A DNA stretch of 8,804 bases from an uncultured Hyphomicrobiales bacterium. GTDB lineage: Bacteria > Pseudomonadota > Alphaproteobacteria > Rhizobiales > Beijerinckiaceae. Shown here piece after piece: positions 1 to 6,688 of the stretch (its first letter is position 1; each line of letters starts with the position of its first letter). Location of the stretch: the NCBI GenBank assembly GCA_903903935.1, contig CAIVAX010000192.1:1-8804 (forward strand). Direction: 5' to 3'. The translations under genes and the position numbers were made by a program. The notes beneath the pieces are model-generated. The model saw nothing but the letters and a program-made list of their open reading frames with translations, was not told the DNA's origin and ran no database searches.

Positions 1-1
1 A

Positions 2-2161
2 TCAAGCAGCGTGTTTGCATATATTTGGGCAAGCTTGGTGTGCATGATAGCCGCCTGGGGCTATTATGGTGTGCAGCGCAATCGCTCCATTGTTCCTCGC
101 AAACGCGCCTCCTCCCGCGCCATGCGCCGACTGACTCTCAATGTCTCTGTGCTGGCCTTTTTATGGGCTCTGGCGCCCGGCGTTTTGATGACTGAACATA
201 GCGAGGGCGTCAGGATCACCGTCTCCTGTCTGCTCGCCGGCCTTATGTCAGGCGGCTTTGCTTTGGCAACCGTGCCAGCTGCTATGTTGGCATTTGAAAT
301 CATCCTCTTCACCGGCTCGATGATTGGTTTGGCCCGCCATGGTGAGATGATTGATCTGATCATTGCCTCTCTCTTGCTGATTTATACACTCGTTGTCATC
401 CGCACGGCTTTGATGCGTGCTGTGATGGTGGTTGAAAATGTCGTCAGCCGCATTGAAGGCGAGCGCCAGCGCGAAACCATTCAATTGCTTTTGGGTGAGT
501 TTGAAGAAAATGCCAGCGATTGGCTCTGGCAGCTGGATGAAGATTTGCGCCTCACCCATGCCTCACTGCGCTTTATCAATTTGATGGGTCAGCCTTTGGA
601 GCGCTTGCAGGGTCAAATCTGGCGCGATGTGCTCACCCCCGGCGTGCGTTATCTTGATTATGCCGAGCGCAGTTCTTTTGCCGAATTGGCGAGAGTCTTG
701 CTCGAGCAAAAGCCTTTTCGTGATCTCATCATTGCGGTGCAAATGAACAAAGAGACAAGCTGGTGGTCGCTCACGGGCAAACCCATGCGCGATAGCGCTG
801 GTGCCTTCATGGGCTTTCGTGGCTTTGGCAAGGATGTGACGGCAACCAAACGCGCCGAAAATAATGTCGAGCGCATGGGCAAGTTTGATCTTCTCACCGG
901 CCTGCCCAATCGCCGTTATTTTATAGAAGCGCTCACAAATTCTCTCAAGCTTTACGCCGAACAGCAGCGCAATTTTGCTTTGTTGAGTATTGATGTGCAT
1001 CGCTTCCGCCAGATTAATCTTCAATTTGGCCGCCGACAGGGCGATGAAATTCTCCGGCAGATCGCCCAAAAACTCGCTTCCTGTTTGCGTGACGGCGATA
1101 TTCTCGCGCGTTTGGGCGGTGAACATTTTGCTGTCATTCGTTCAGGCATTCTCGAGCATGAAGATGTCGATGTTCTGGCGGCTGTCATGGAACAGACGGT
1201 CAATACGCCGCTTGAGGGACTGCCAGAAACAATCAGATGCGAAATCGTTCTTGGCGTGGTCATGGCAGGTGCTGCTCCAGCGGATGCTGAATCCATGTTG
1301 GAATATGCCGATCTGGCACTTGAGGAAGCCAAGCTCGCCGGTCCTGGCTCGTTCCGATATTTCAGCTCGCAAATGAGTCAGGTTCGTCGCGATCGTCGCC
1401 TGATGGAGATTGATCTGCGCGATGCCATCACCAAAGGCGAGTTCGAGCTCGACTGGCAGTGCGCTTATCGCTTGAGTGATGGGGCTATTGTTTCAAAAGA
1501 TGCGGAACTGTTTTGGTCGCATCCGCGCCAGGGGCATCTGGCAGCCAGTGCCTTTATGTCTTTTGCACATGATTTTGGTCTGTCAGCTATTATCGCTGCT
1601 TGGTCCGTCCGAGAAGCCTGTTCGAAGATGGCTCAAGGCGAGAGCAAAAGCAGATTATCCATGCGTCTATCGGCATTTGAAATGGCTGATCCTGCAACAG
1701 TCTTGCTGATTGTGCGCGCGCTTGATGCGGCTCGTCTCTCCCCTGCAAGCTTTGAGGTGCGTATCCCCGATCATGTTTTCGTGGCCATGCAAGAGTCAGT
1801 GAGCGCTTTGTTAAAAGCCATTGCGGGGCTTGGTGTTCGTTTATGTGTTGAGATCACTGGTCCCGAATTACCCTCCCTCGAGCAATTGCGCATGGCCTCG
1901 GTTGATGCCTTGCGGTTGAAGGATGAGGTCTGGACGCTCTCTACTGAAAAACTTGCATTGGCGCGCCTTGCCTCCGCCAGCGATCTGGCCCGCAGCTTGG
2001 GCGCTGAATTGGTCGTGGAAGGACTGCAAAATGCCGAGCATTTGCATCTTGCGCGCAGTGTCGCAGCCCATGCTGGATTGGGCGAAGGCTTGGCTGAGCT
2101 CATTGCTGCTCATCCCGCACCCACATTAACCCGTCTGACGCCGCGCGCTCAGGCCAGTTAA
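2..2161 (+). CDS. Membrane PAS-GGDEF-EAL protein with degenerate cyclase and phosphodiesterase sites (5' partial)
   Basis: Residues are numbered from the GTG at 11, but the frame stays open to the window edge and no ribosome binding site precedes that GTG, so the true start is probably upstream. The N-terminus (about 4-133) holds four or five hydrophobic segments, followed by a helical linker, a PAS domain (about 158-283), a GGDEF domain (about 288-455) and an EAL domain (about 465-710). This is the layout of inner-membrane c-di-GMP proteins. The GGDEF site reads GGEHF (369-373), so the catalytic fourth-position Glu is His372. The inhibitory RxxD motif (R360, D363) is kept at the correct spacing. 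In the EAL domain, DAELFW (497-502) replaces EAL-x-R-W. The metal-binding Asn of the N-x-S motif is R552, the following Glu position is I585, and the DDFG motif reads EITG (614-617). Both activities are probably lost, so I infer a sensor or receptor role of the LapD/FimX kind rather than an enzyme. cutA follows after 24 bases. The domain call is secure; the function is not. Confidence 0.9.
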   Translation, partial: SSSVFAYIWASLVCMIAAWGYYGVQRNRSIVPRKRASSRAMRRLTLNVSVLAFLWALAPGVLMTEHSEGVRITVSCLLAGLMSGGFALATVPAAMLAFEIILFTGSMIGLARHGEMIDLIIASLLLIYTLVVIRTALMRAVMVVENVVSRIEGERQRETIQLLLGEFEENASDWLWQLDEDLRLTHASLRFINLMGQPLERLQGQIWRDVLTPGVRYLDYAERSSFAELARVLLEQKPFRDLIIAVQMNKETSWWSLTGKPMRDSAGAFMGFRGFGKDVTATKRAENNVERMGKFDLLTGLPNRRYFIEALTNSLKLYAEQQRNFALLSIDVHRFRQINLQFGRRQGDEILRQIAQKLASCLRDGDILARLGGEHFAVIRSGILEHEDVDVLAAVMEQTVNTPLEGLPETIRCEIVLGVVMAGAAPADAESMLEYADLALEEAKLAGPGSFRYFSSQMSQVRRDRRLMEIDLRDAITKGEFELDWQCAYRLSDGAIVSKDAELFWSHPRQGHLAASAFMSFAHDFGLSAIIAAWSVREACSKMAQGESKSRLSMRLSAFEMADPATVLLIVRALDAARLSPASFEVRIPDHVFVAMQESVSALLKAIAGLGVRLCVEITGPELPSLEQLRMASVDALRLKDEVWTLSTEKLALARLASASDLARSLGAELVVEGLQNAEHLHLARSVAAHAGLGEGLAELIAAHPAPTLTRLTPRAQAS

Positions 2162-2185
2162 TTTTGATATGATCATTCTCCTGAC

Positions 2186-2539
2186 ATGAGTGAGTCTTCA
2201 ACTCCAATCTCCGCTGATCAGTTTTGTCTGGTCATGACCAGTGTGGGAAATGAGCAAGAGGCCAAGCAGATTGCCCAGTCCTTGCTCAAGGACAGGCTCG
2301 CCGCCTGTATTCAAATTTTCCCCATGCAGAGCCATTATATCTGGAAAGAGGAGCTGCAGGAGGATCAGGAATATCTACTGCTGATCAAAGCGCGCCAATC
2401 TGATTGGCAGAAAATTGAAACTGCGATCCGACAGATTCATTCTTATGAGATTGCCGAAATCCTCAAACTTGATCTTGCCGCCGGACATGCGCCCTATCTG
2501 GCCTGGATGCAGCAGGCCACACAGCGCAAACCGCTTTGA
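2186..2539 (+). CDS. cutA: CutA1-family divalent-ion tolerance protein
   Basis: This is a 117-residue protein of the CutA1 family, small cytoplasmic trimers with a ferredoxin-like fold related to PII proteins. E. coli CutA was linked to copper tolerance, but the general physiological role is unsettled. Family marks seen here are the first strand with TSVGNEQEA (18-26), LAACIQIFP (38-46), the S-x-Y-x-W segment (49-53), E62-YLLLIK, and the C-terminal HSYEIAE (85-91) with YLAW (104-107). The family's usual HPYxxPE has both prolines replaced here (Ser86, Ala90), while His85, Tyr87 and Glu91 remain. The start at 2186 gives the normal length; the next ATG, at 2234, would remove the first strand. 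No clear Shine-Dalgarno sequence precedes it, and it lies 24 bases after the PAS-GGDEF-EAL gene, so I infer co-transcription and possibly coupled translation. It ends 14 bases from the convergent DUF459 gene. Confidence 0.93.
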   Translation: MSESSTPISADQFCLVMTSVGNEQEAKQIAQSLLKDRLAACIQIFPMQSHYIWKEELQEDQEYLLLIKARQSDWQKIETAIRQIHSYEIAEILKLDLAAGHAPYLAWMQQATQRKPL

Positions 2540-2553
2540 CAGTTTTGGCGGCG

Positions 2554-3786
2554 TTAGTTGGCAGGCCAGCTGAAATCATCGGCGCGGCCAGGATGCGGCA
2601 GGCTCTGCCATTGGGATTGAGAAGAGTGAATCACCGCGTCTACATCTGTGCTTGGGCGTCTGTTGACCAGAACAGCGCCGGGTGAAATAGCCGGTGCCGT
2701 GAGCAAGATCACCGGTCCAGCTTCGGGCTTTTGCGGCTGAAGCGGGGCTTGCGCAACATCAGACGCTTCCTCTTTCATCGCAGGGGCGTCGCCCTCTGGT
2801 CTCACGATGGGATCTGTTGTGGCGATCTGAGGCGGTTCAGCCAGTGGGCTGGCGCTATCATACAAGCGTAGCAAATCTTTTTCGACAAAATGGGCAAGCT
2901 TGCGCGCCCCCGCTTTGGTGAAATGAATGCCATCATTATTGCGCAAACGTACAATTTGCCCGTTTATATCTGGCCCGTAAAAGGCAAAGAGATTGCGATC
3001 ATCAACAAAGGCCTCCCACACATCGACGTAAATGGCACCATATTTTTCAGTTTGCTGTTTGAAGATTTGATTGAGAGTGAGAAGATGGGCCGAGAGTTGA
3101 TCATTCTTCATCACTGGCATGCCAACCCAGATCAGCGGTATTTTGCGATCTTGAAACAAGCGCGCAATCGCAGCTACGCGTTCGCTATACATCTGAGACC
3201 ATTGCGGCGTGCGCGGATCAAGTGAGGCATTGCCCTCGCGCAGATTTTGTTTGTCATTGCTGCCAATCATCATCACGCCCAGATCAATCTTATCCGCACC
3301 AGAGAGCAGATCGCGCATTGTCTTTTCCCAATCATAAACGCCTGTTTGCACAAGTCCGCTAGACTCGCGCGTCTTGCGCAGAACGCTTAGTCCCGGCTTG
3401 TCGTTCAAAGCCTCTTGCAGGCCTATGGCGAGCCATTGTGCCACATTATCGCCCATCACGAGAACAGAATATTGTCGCGCCGGCATTGCCGTCGAGATTT
3501 GATCTTGGCTCTGTTGCGCAAGCGGTTCGTCAGGCGAGTTGGGCAGCCCTGCTGGATCGTTCAGGGGGGCTTCAAACGCTTGACCTGGGCGCGGCGCGGC
3601 GCGGCGGATGAGATGTGTGGGCTTTTGCTTGAGCGCAGTGCGCGCCTGTTGACGGGCGCGCTCTTGATTCCAAAAGGCGGCAGGGCTGTCATCATATTGC
3701 GCCCTCACGCTCGTTGCCCCTGTCAGAGCGAGCAAAGCGGCAAGCAAGATGACTTTGAGATGAAAAAGGGGCGCACGCATGATCAT
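2554..3786 (-). CDS. Exported DUF459 (SGNH-hydrolase-like) protein with Asn at the nucleophile position
   Basis: This 410-residue protein has an N-terminal signal peptide: a hydrophobic core at about 12-24 and a likely cut after V-R-A29. It should therefore be periplasmic. Residues about 105-310 form a DUF459 domain of the SGNH/GDSL hydrolase clan. Block I reads MGDN (111-114) where GDS is expected, block III reads GSND (175-178), and block V reads DGIH (285-288). Also family-like are SSGL (142-145), YDW (151-153), IWVGMP (219-224), DVWEAF (255-260) and GPDINGQ (271-277). The usual Ser nucleophile is Asn114, so classical esterase chemistry is doubtful. Residues 311-410 form a Pro/Ala-rich, low-complexity tail without a recognisable domain. 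Two starts are possible, ATG at 3786 or 3780; a weak GAGA lies about 8 bases before the second. The gene follows the lytic transglycosylase by 50 bases on the same strand, suggesting a shared cell-wall role, for instance binding or deacylating peptidoglycan or glycans. No substrate can be assigned. Confidence 0.88.
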   Translation of the reverse strand: MIMRAPLFHLKVILLAALLALTGATSVRAQYDDSPAAFWNQERARQQARTALKQKPTHLIRRAAPRPGQAFEAPLNDPAGLPNSPDEPLAQQSQDQISTAMPARQYSVLVMGDNVAQWLAIGLQEALNDKPGLSVLRKTRESSGLVQTGVYDWEKTMRDLLSGADKIDLGVMMIGSNDKQNLREGNASLDPRTPQWSQMYSERVAAIARLFQDRKIPLIWVGMPVMKNDQLSAHLLTLNQIFKQQTEKYGAIYVDVWEAFVDDRNLFAFYGPDINGQIVRLRNNDGIHFTKAGARKLAHFVEKDLLRLYDSASPLAEPPQIATTDPIVRPEGDAPAMKEEASDVAQAPLQPQKPEAGPVILLTAPAISPGAVLVNRRPSTDVDAVIHSSQSQWQSLPHPGRADDFSWPAN

Positions 3787-3836
3787 TGTCTCATGGGATA
3801 GACAATAGAGTGAACAGGAAAAGATAGCCCTTAAGA

Positions 3837-5108
3837 TCAGGGGTTTTTGCGGAGTCTGTCAAGCAGGGATGAATTGGCATAGCCATCGGCCTTCAGGCCG
3901 CTTTGGCGCTGATAAGCACGGATCGCCGCTTGTGCCCGATCGCCAATGCGCCCATCGGCCTCACCCACATCAAGGCCTTTGCGGGCCAGAATGTGCTGCA
4001 ATTCGATTGTCTCCGCGCGAGTAAGTTGCTTGTCCGTTTTAGGCCATTGGCCCTTGAGCGGCGGTGAGCCAGCCAGACGATCGGACAACAAACCAACGCC
4101 CAGAGCGTAATAATTGGAATTGTTATAGGCCTTGATCACTTTGAAATTGGCCGTCAGCAAAAAGGCGGGTCCCTTGAGGCCAAAGGGCAGATAGAGATAA
4201 GCCTCACCGCTGTTGGGCAAAGCCTCGCCATCGCCCCGCTGTAGGCCAATTGAAGCCCAATGGGAAAAACTCTCCCCCTTTTGCAAATCATAAGCCGACA
4301 CATCAAAGTCTTTGGGTAAGAGCACTTCCATGCCCCAGGGCAAATCTTTGATCCAGCCTTTTTGCGCTAGATAATTCGCAGTGGAGGAGAGAGAATCTGT
4401 GACATTGGTCCAAATGTCCTTATGGCCATCCTCGTCAAAATCCACCGCATAGGTCATAAAGCTGGAGGGCATGAATTGCGTTTGCCCCATAGCGCCAGCC
4501 CATGAGCCTTTCATCGCGGGGGCTTCGATATGACCTTGTTGCAAGATCTTTAGCGCAATCAGCAATTCATCGCGAAAGAAGTCGCCACGATAGCGCGCAT
4601 GCGCCAAAGTTGCTAAGGCGCGAATAACCGATTCACCGCCTGTGAATGCGCCAAAATTCGATTCCATGCCCCATACGGCGAGCACAATGTAGAGATCGAC
4701 ACCATAGTTTTGCTGAATTTTTTGCAAGGCCTCAGCATGATCTTTGCCGCGTTGCAGGCCGCGTTCAATGCGCGATGAGGTGATCGCGCTATCCAAATAT
4801 TCCCACAAGGGCTTGATGAATTCCGCTTGCTGTTTGGTATGGGCCAGAATGCTGGGGCTGGGTTTGAGGCCAGCAAAAGCGGCATCAAAAACCGGGCGCG
4901 AAATCCCAGCGCTCTGGGCATCCACCCATAATTGAGCAAGAAAAGTCTCAAAGCTGGCTTGGGGTTCAGCTTGTGCATAGGCGGCATGCAAGAGCTGAGG
5001 GTGAACAAGCAAGAGAAGGATCACAAGCACGCGGACCATGAGGCCTGAGCCTGTCATCGGTCTGGGATCAGAGGAAGCTGGGAGGAAGGTCAATCGTCCG
5101 CGCCACAT
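3837..5108 (-). CDS. Exported lytic murein transglycosylase, MltB/SLT_2 type (GH103), with peptidoglycan-binding domain
   Basis: The product cleaves the MurNAc-GlcNAc bond of peptidoglycan to form 1,6-anhydroMurNAc ends. With the start at 5108 it has 423 residues. A hydrophobic segment and A-Y-A (about 25-45) make a signal peptide. The SLT_2 domain (about 52-350) carries the catalytic Glu149 in WGMESNFG and the substrate-groove motif GAMGQTQFMPSSF (205-217). A PG_binding_1 domain fills about 362-420. No lipobox Cys is seen, so it is probably soluble in the periplasm. Start choice: the frame is open to 5327, but that would overlap aroA. ATG 5108 has AGGGGA four bases upstream and a sigma-70-like promoter just before it. 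ATG 5039 would give a more compact signal peptide (M-V-R-V-L-V start) and 400 residues, and ATG 5057 is a third option. The gene reads in the same direction as aroA (103-base gap) and precedes the DUF459 gene, its probable operon partner. Family call firm; exact start uncertain. Confidence 0.93.
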   Translation of the reverse strand: MWRGRLTFLPASSDPRPMTGSGLMVRVLVILLLLVHPQLLHAAYAQAEPQASFETFLAQLWVDAQSAGISRPVFDAAFAGLKPSPSILAHTKQQAEFIKPLWEYLDSAITSSRIERGLQRGKDHAEALQKIQQNYGVDLYIVLAVWGMESNFGAFTGGESVIRALATLAHARYRGDFFRDELLIALKILQQGHIEAPAMKGSWAGAMGQTQFMPSSFMTYAVDFDEDGHKDIWTNVTDSLSSTANYLAQKGWIKDLPWGMEVLLPKDFDVSAYDLQKGESFSHWASIGLQRGDGEALPNSGEAYLYLPFGLKGPAFLLTANFKVIKAYNNSNYYALGVGLLSDRLAGSPPLKGQWPKTDKQLTRAETIELQHILARKGLDVGEADGRIGDRAQAAIRAYQRQSGLKADGYANSSLLDRLRKNP

Positions 5109-5112
5109 AAAA

Positions 5113-5118
5113 TCCCCT
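5113..5118 (-). promoter_or_regulatory. Ribosome binding site supporting the lytic transglycosylase start at 5108
   Basis: On the minus strand AGGGGA stands four bases (TTTT) before the ATG at 5108. It is clearly stronger than anything before the alternative ATGs at 5057 and 5039 and is the main reason for preferring the 423-residue form. Confidence 0.5.
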
Positions 5119-5132
5119 GTGTTTGGTAAGGC

Positions 5133-5162
5133 TCTATACGAATCGTCGAGAAACCTTTTCAA
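5133..5162 (-). promoter_or_regulatory. Probable sigma-70-type promoter for the lytic transglycosylase-DUF459 pair
   Basis: On the minus strand TTGAAA (5157-5162) is followed by an 18-base spacer and TATAGA (5133-5138), close to the TTGACA/TATAAT consensus. Transcription would begin near 5126, about 18 bases before the ATG at 5108, leaving just room for the AGGGGA ribosome binding site. It lies after the end of aroA, so the two cell-wall genes could be expressed independently of aroA. Alphaproteobacterial promoters are often weak at -10, so this rests on sequence match alone. Confidence 0.45.
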
Positions 5163-5211
5163 GCGCCAGTTAACATGTTCTTGCTTGTCCGAACCAATTG
5201 CCTCGGCCAGT

Positions 5212-6510
5212 TCAACGCGCCATTTTACACAATCGCTCAAGATCGCTGAAATAGTCAGGATAAGTCTTGGCTGTGCAGCCGGGGTCGGCAATGAGGATAC
5301 CCTCTTGCCGCAGGCCCAAAAGCGCAAAGCTCATCGCCATGCGGTGATCATCATAAGTCGCCACCGTACCGGGGCTGATCGGGCCAGGATGAATGGTCAT
5401 GCCATCCTCATGTTCCTCAACACTCAGGCCCAAGCGCCGCAATTCTGTCACCACTGCTGCAACACGGTCAGTTTCTTTCAGGCGCATATGCGCAACATTG
5501 CGAATGCGTGTGGGGCCTTTGGCAAAGGGCGCGACACAAGCCAAAGTCTGCGCCGTATCGCTGATCGCATTCATGTCAATATCAATGCCTGTTAGCGGCC
5601 CGCCGATCAGGCGAATGGCGCGCGCGCTATATTCGGCACGGCAGCCCATGCGCACCAACGCATCAACAAAATGCACATCGCCTTGCAGTGCCTCTCGCGT
5701 TAAGCCCTCGACCGTAATGTCCCCACCCGTGACAGCAGCCAGTGCAAAGAAATAGCTGGCGGCGGATGCATCAGGCTCAATGTCATAATCCGAGCCCTGA
5801 TAGGGGCGCGCCTGAATGGCAAAGACATTGGGCTTGGGCTCGCTCACCTGCGCGCCAAATTGGCGCATATTGGCAATGGTCATATCAATATAGGGCCGCG
5901 AGACCAGATGATCTGTGACACTCAGTTCGACATCCGTTTGCGCACAGGGCGCGGTCATTAACAGAGCACTCAAATATTGGCTCGACAAATGCCCCGCCAC
6001 ACTCCACGCCCCGCCCTTTAAGCCATTGGCCTTGATCAGCACGGGCGGACAATCCGTGCCCAGCTCGCAGTCAATGTTCACGCCCGCCTGTTGCAGGGCT
6101 TTCACCAAAGGCGCAATGGGGCGCTCGCGCATGCGAGCATTGCCATCAAGGCGAAACTGCCCCTCACCCAGACAGCATAGAGCGGTGAGAAAGCGAATGC
6201 TGGTGCCGCTATTCTCAAGCCACAGCTCGGCACCTTTGGCGCTGATCTGGCCACCGCAGCCGGTCAGATCAATCGTCTTGGCGATGAGGTCTTGCTCAAC
6301 AGGCAGACCGAGCCGGCGTAGGCTCTCGATCATCACTTGCGTATCCTTGCTGTCGAGCACGCCGGTCAAACGCGTGCGGCCTTGCGCCAGAGCGGCGAGG
6401 ATCAAAGCGCGATTGGTCAGGCTTTTGGAGCCCGGCGGGCGGATTGTGCCAATCACGGGGCCGGCAACGGGCTGAATGGCAAGGGCATCAAGAGCTGTGT
6501 CAGACGACAT
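5212..6510 (-). CDS. aroA: 3-phosphoshikimate 1-carboxyvinyltransferase (EPSP synthase)
   Basis: This is the sixth step of the shikimate pathway: phosphoenolpyruvate plus shikimate-3-phosphate gives EPSP and phosphate, in the cytoplasm. The 432-residue length is normal. Motifs seen: [11 protein letters not shown] with the substrate Lys29, ENSGTSIR (99-106) in the PEP site, [14 protein letters not shown] (175-188), the catalytic Asp318 in DMNAISD, LKETDR (344-349), YDDHRMAM (386-393) and [10 protein letters not shown] (412-421). The start is ATG 6510, preceded by a weak GGA. A TTG at 6522 would add only four residues and seems less likely. The signature PGSKS-xxNR differs from the PGDKSISHR type usual in Rhizobiales and Agrobacterium, and to my recollection resembles planctomycete enzymes. 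No cmk or rpsA gene adjoins it, although these are common aroA partners in alphaproteobacteria. It is divergent from the acrylyl-CoA reductase gene and is followed by the transglycosylase on the same strand. Function is secure; origin is open. Confidence 0.96.
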   Translation of the reverse strand: MSSDTALDALAIQPVAGPVIGTIRPPGSKSLTNRALILAALAQGRTRLTGVLDSKDTQVMIESLRRLGLPVEQDLIAKTIDLTGCGGQISAKGAELWLENSGTSIRFLTALCCLGEGQFRLDGNARMRERPIAPLVKALQQAGVNIDCELGTDCPPVLIKANGLKGGAWSVAGHLSSQYLSALLMTAPCAQTDVELSVTDHLVSRPYIDMTIANMRQFGAQVSEPKPNVFAIQARPYQGSDYDIEPDASAASYFFALAAVTGGDITVEGLTREALQGDVHFVDALVRMGCRAEYSARAIRLIGGPLTGIDIDMNAISDTAQTLACVAPFAKGPTRIRNVAHMRLKETDRVAAVVTELRRLGLSVEEHEDGMTIHPGPISPGTVATYDDHRMAMSFALLGLRQEGILIADPGCTAKTYPDYFSDLERLCKMAR

Positions 6511-6633
6511 GGGTTCCAACAATCTGAGTTCAGACGATCATAGACAAACGGCGGAAGCTTCTGTCTCCCTCATAGACCATTTTGTGGCTCTTGGGACCCC
6601 TGACCTGCCGCAGAGCTTCGCCTTTGGGTTAAA

Positions 6634-6662
6634 TTTCCCTTCGGGCCAATCCAAGCTATAGA
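6634..6662 (+). promoter_or_regulatory. Weak candidate promoter for the acrylyl-CoA reductase gene
   Basis: TATAGA (6657-6662) is a fair -10 hexamer. A 17-base spacer separates it from TTTCCC (6634-6639), which matches only about half of TTGACA. Transcription would start near 6669, about 20 bases before the ATG at 6689. The position fits, but the -35 match is poor. Confidence 0.28.
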
Positions 6663-6678
6663 GGATGCTTCTAGCCGC

Positions 6679-6683
6679 AGAGG
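6679..6683 (+). promoter_or_regulatory. Ribosome binding site deciding the acrylyl-CoA reductase start
   Basis: AGAGG is followed by the five-base spacer TCACC and then ATG at 6689. The in-frame ATG at 6665 has its only purine run (GAGG) directly adjoining it, which is too close, so 6689 is the better start. Confidence 0.7.
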
Positions 6684-6688
6684 TCACC

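Larger units (their letters stand above)
6511..6688. other. Divergent intergenic region between aroA and the acrylyl-CoA reductase gene
   Basis: These 178 bases must hold the start signals for both flanking genes. I see no supported small gene. The octamer tcatagac occurs twice (6538-6545 and 6570-6577), 32 bases apart in the same orientation, which could be a regulator site or chance. A weak plus-strand promoter candidate is listed separately. I see no convincing -35/-10 pair for aroA. Confidence 0.5.

Noticed and set aside
563..1126. Minus-strand open frame of 187 codons opposite the PAS-GGDEF region
   Set aside because: It lies entirely within a well-supported gene on the other strand and its product shows no family resemblance.
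2169..2176. Palindrome ATGATCAT, also found at 3779-3786
   Set aside because: One copy is the ATG-ATC-ATG start region of the DUF459 gene and the other lies in a short spacer. GATC-containing octamers are frequent here and there is no shared context.
2169..2189. Six-codon leader frame (MIILLT) whose stop overlaps the cutA start as ATGA
   Set aside because: There is no ribosome binding site, no regulatory codon run and no attenuator-like hairpins; most likely chance.
2525..2560. Possible bidirectional terminator between convergent cutA and the DUF459 gene (CCGC...GCGG)
   Set aside because: The stem is only four base pairs with a loop of about 13 bases and no T-run, so it cannot be supported.
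5109..5327. N-terminal extension of the lytic transglycosylase frame up to an initiator at 5327
   Set aside because: It would overlap the 3' end of aroA by over 100 bases, adds no recognisable domain, and puts 96 residues before the compact signal peptide. A promoter and ribosome binding site lie inside it.
5038..5595. Plus-strand open frame spanning the aroA end and the transglycosylase upstream region
   Set aside because: It is antisense to aroA over most of its length and has no recognisable domain; it is open by chance.
5915..6475. Plus-strand open frame of 186 codons opposite aroA
   Set aside because: It is antisense to conserved aroA motifs, and the Arg/Ser/Pro-rich composition is typical of a shadow frame.
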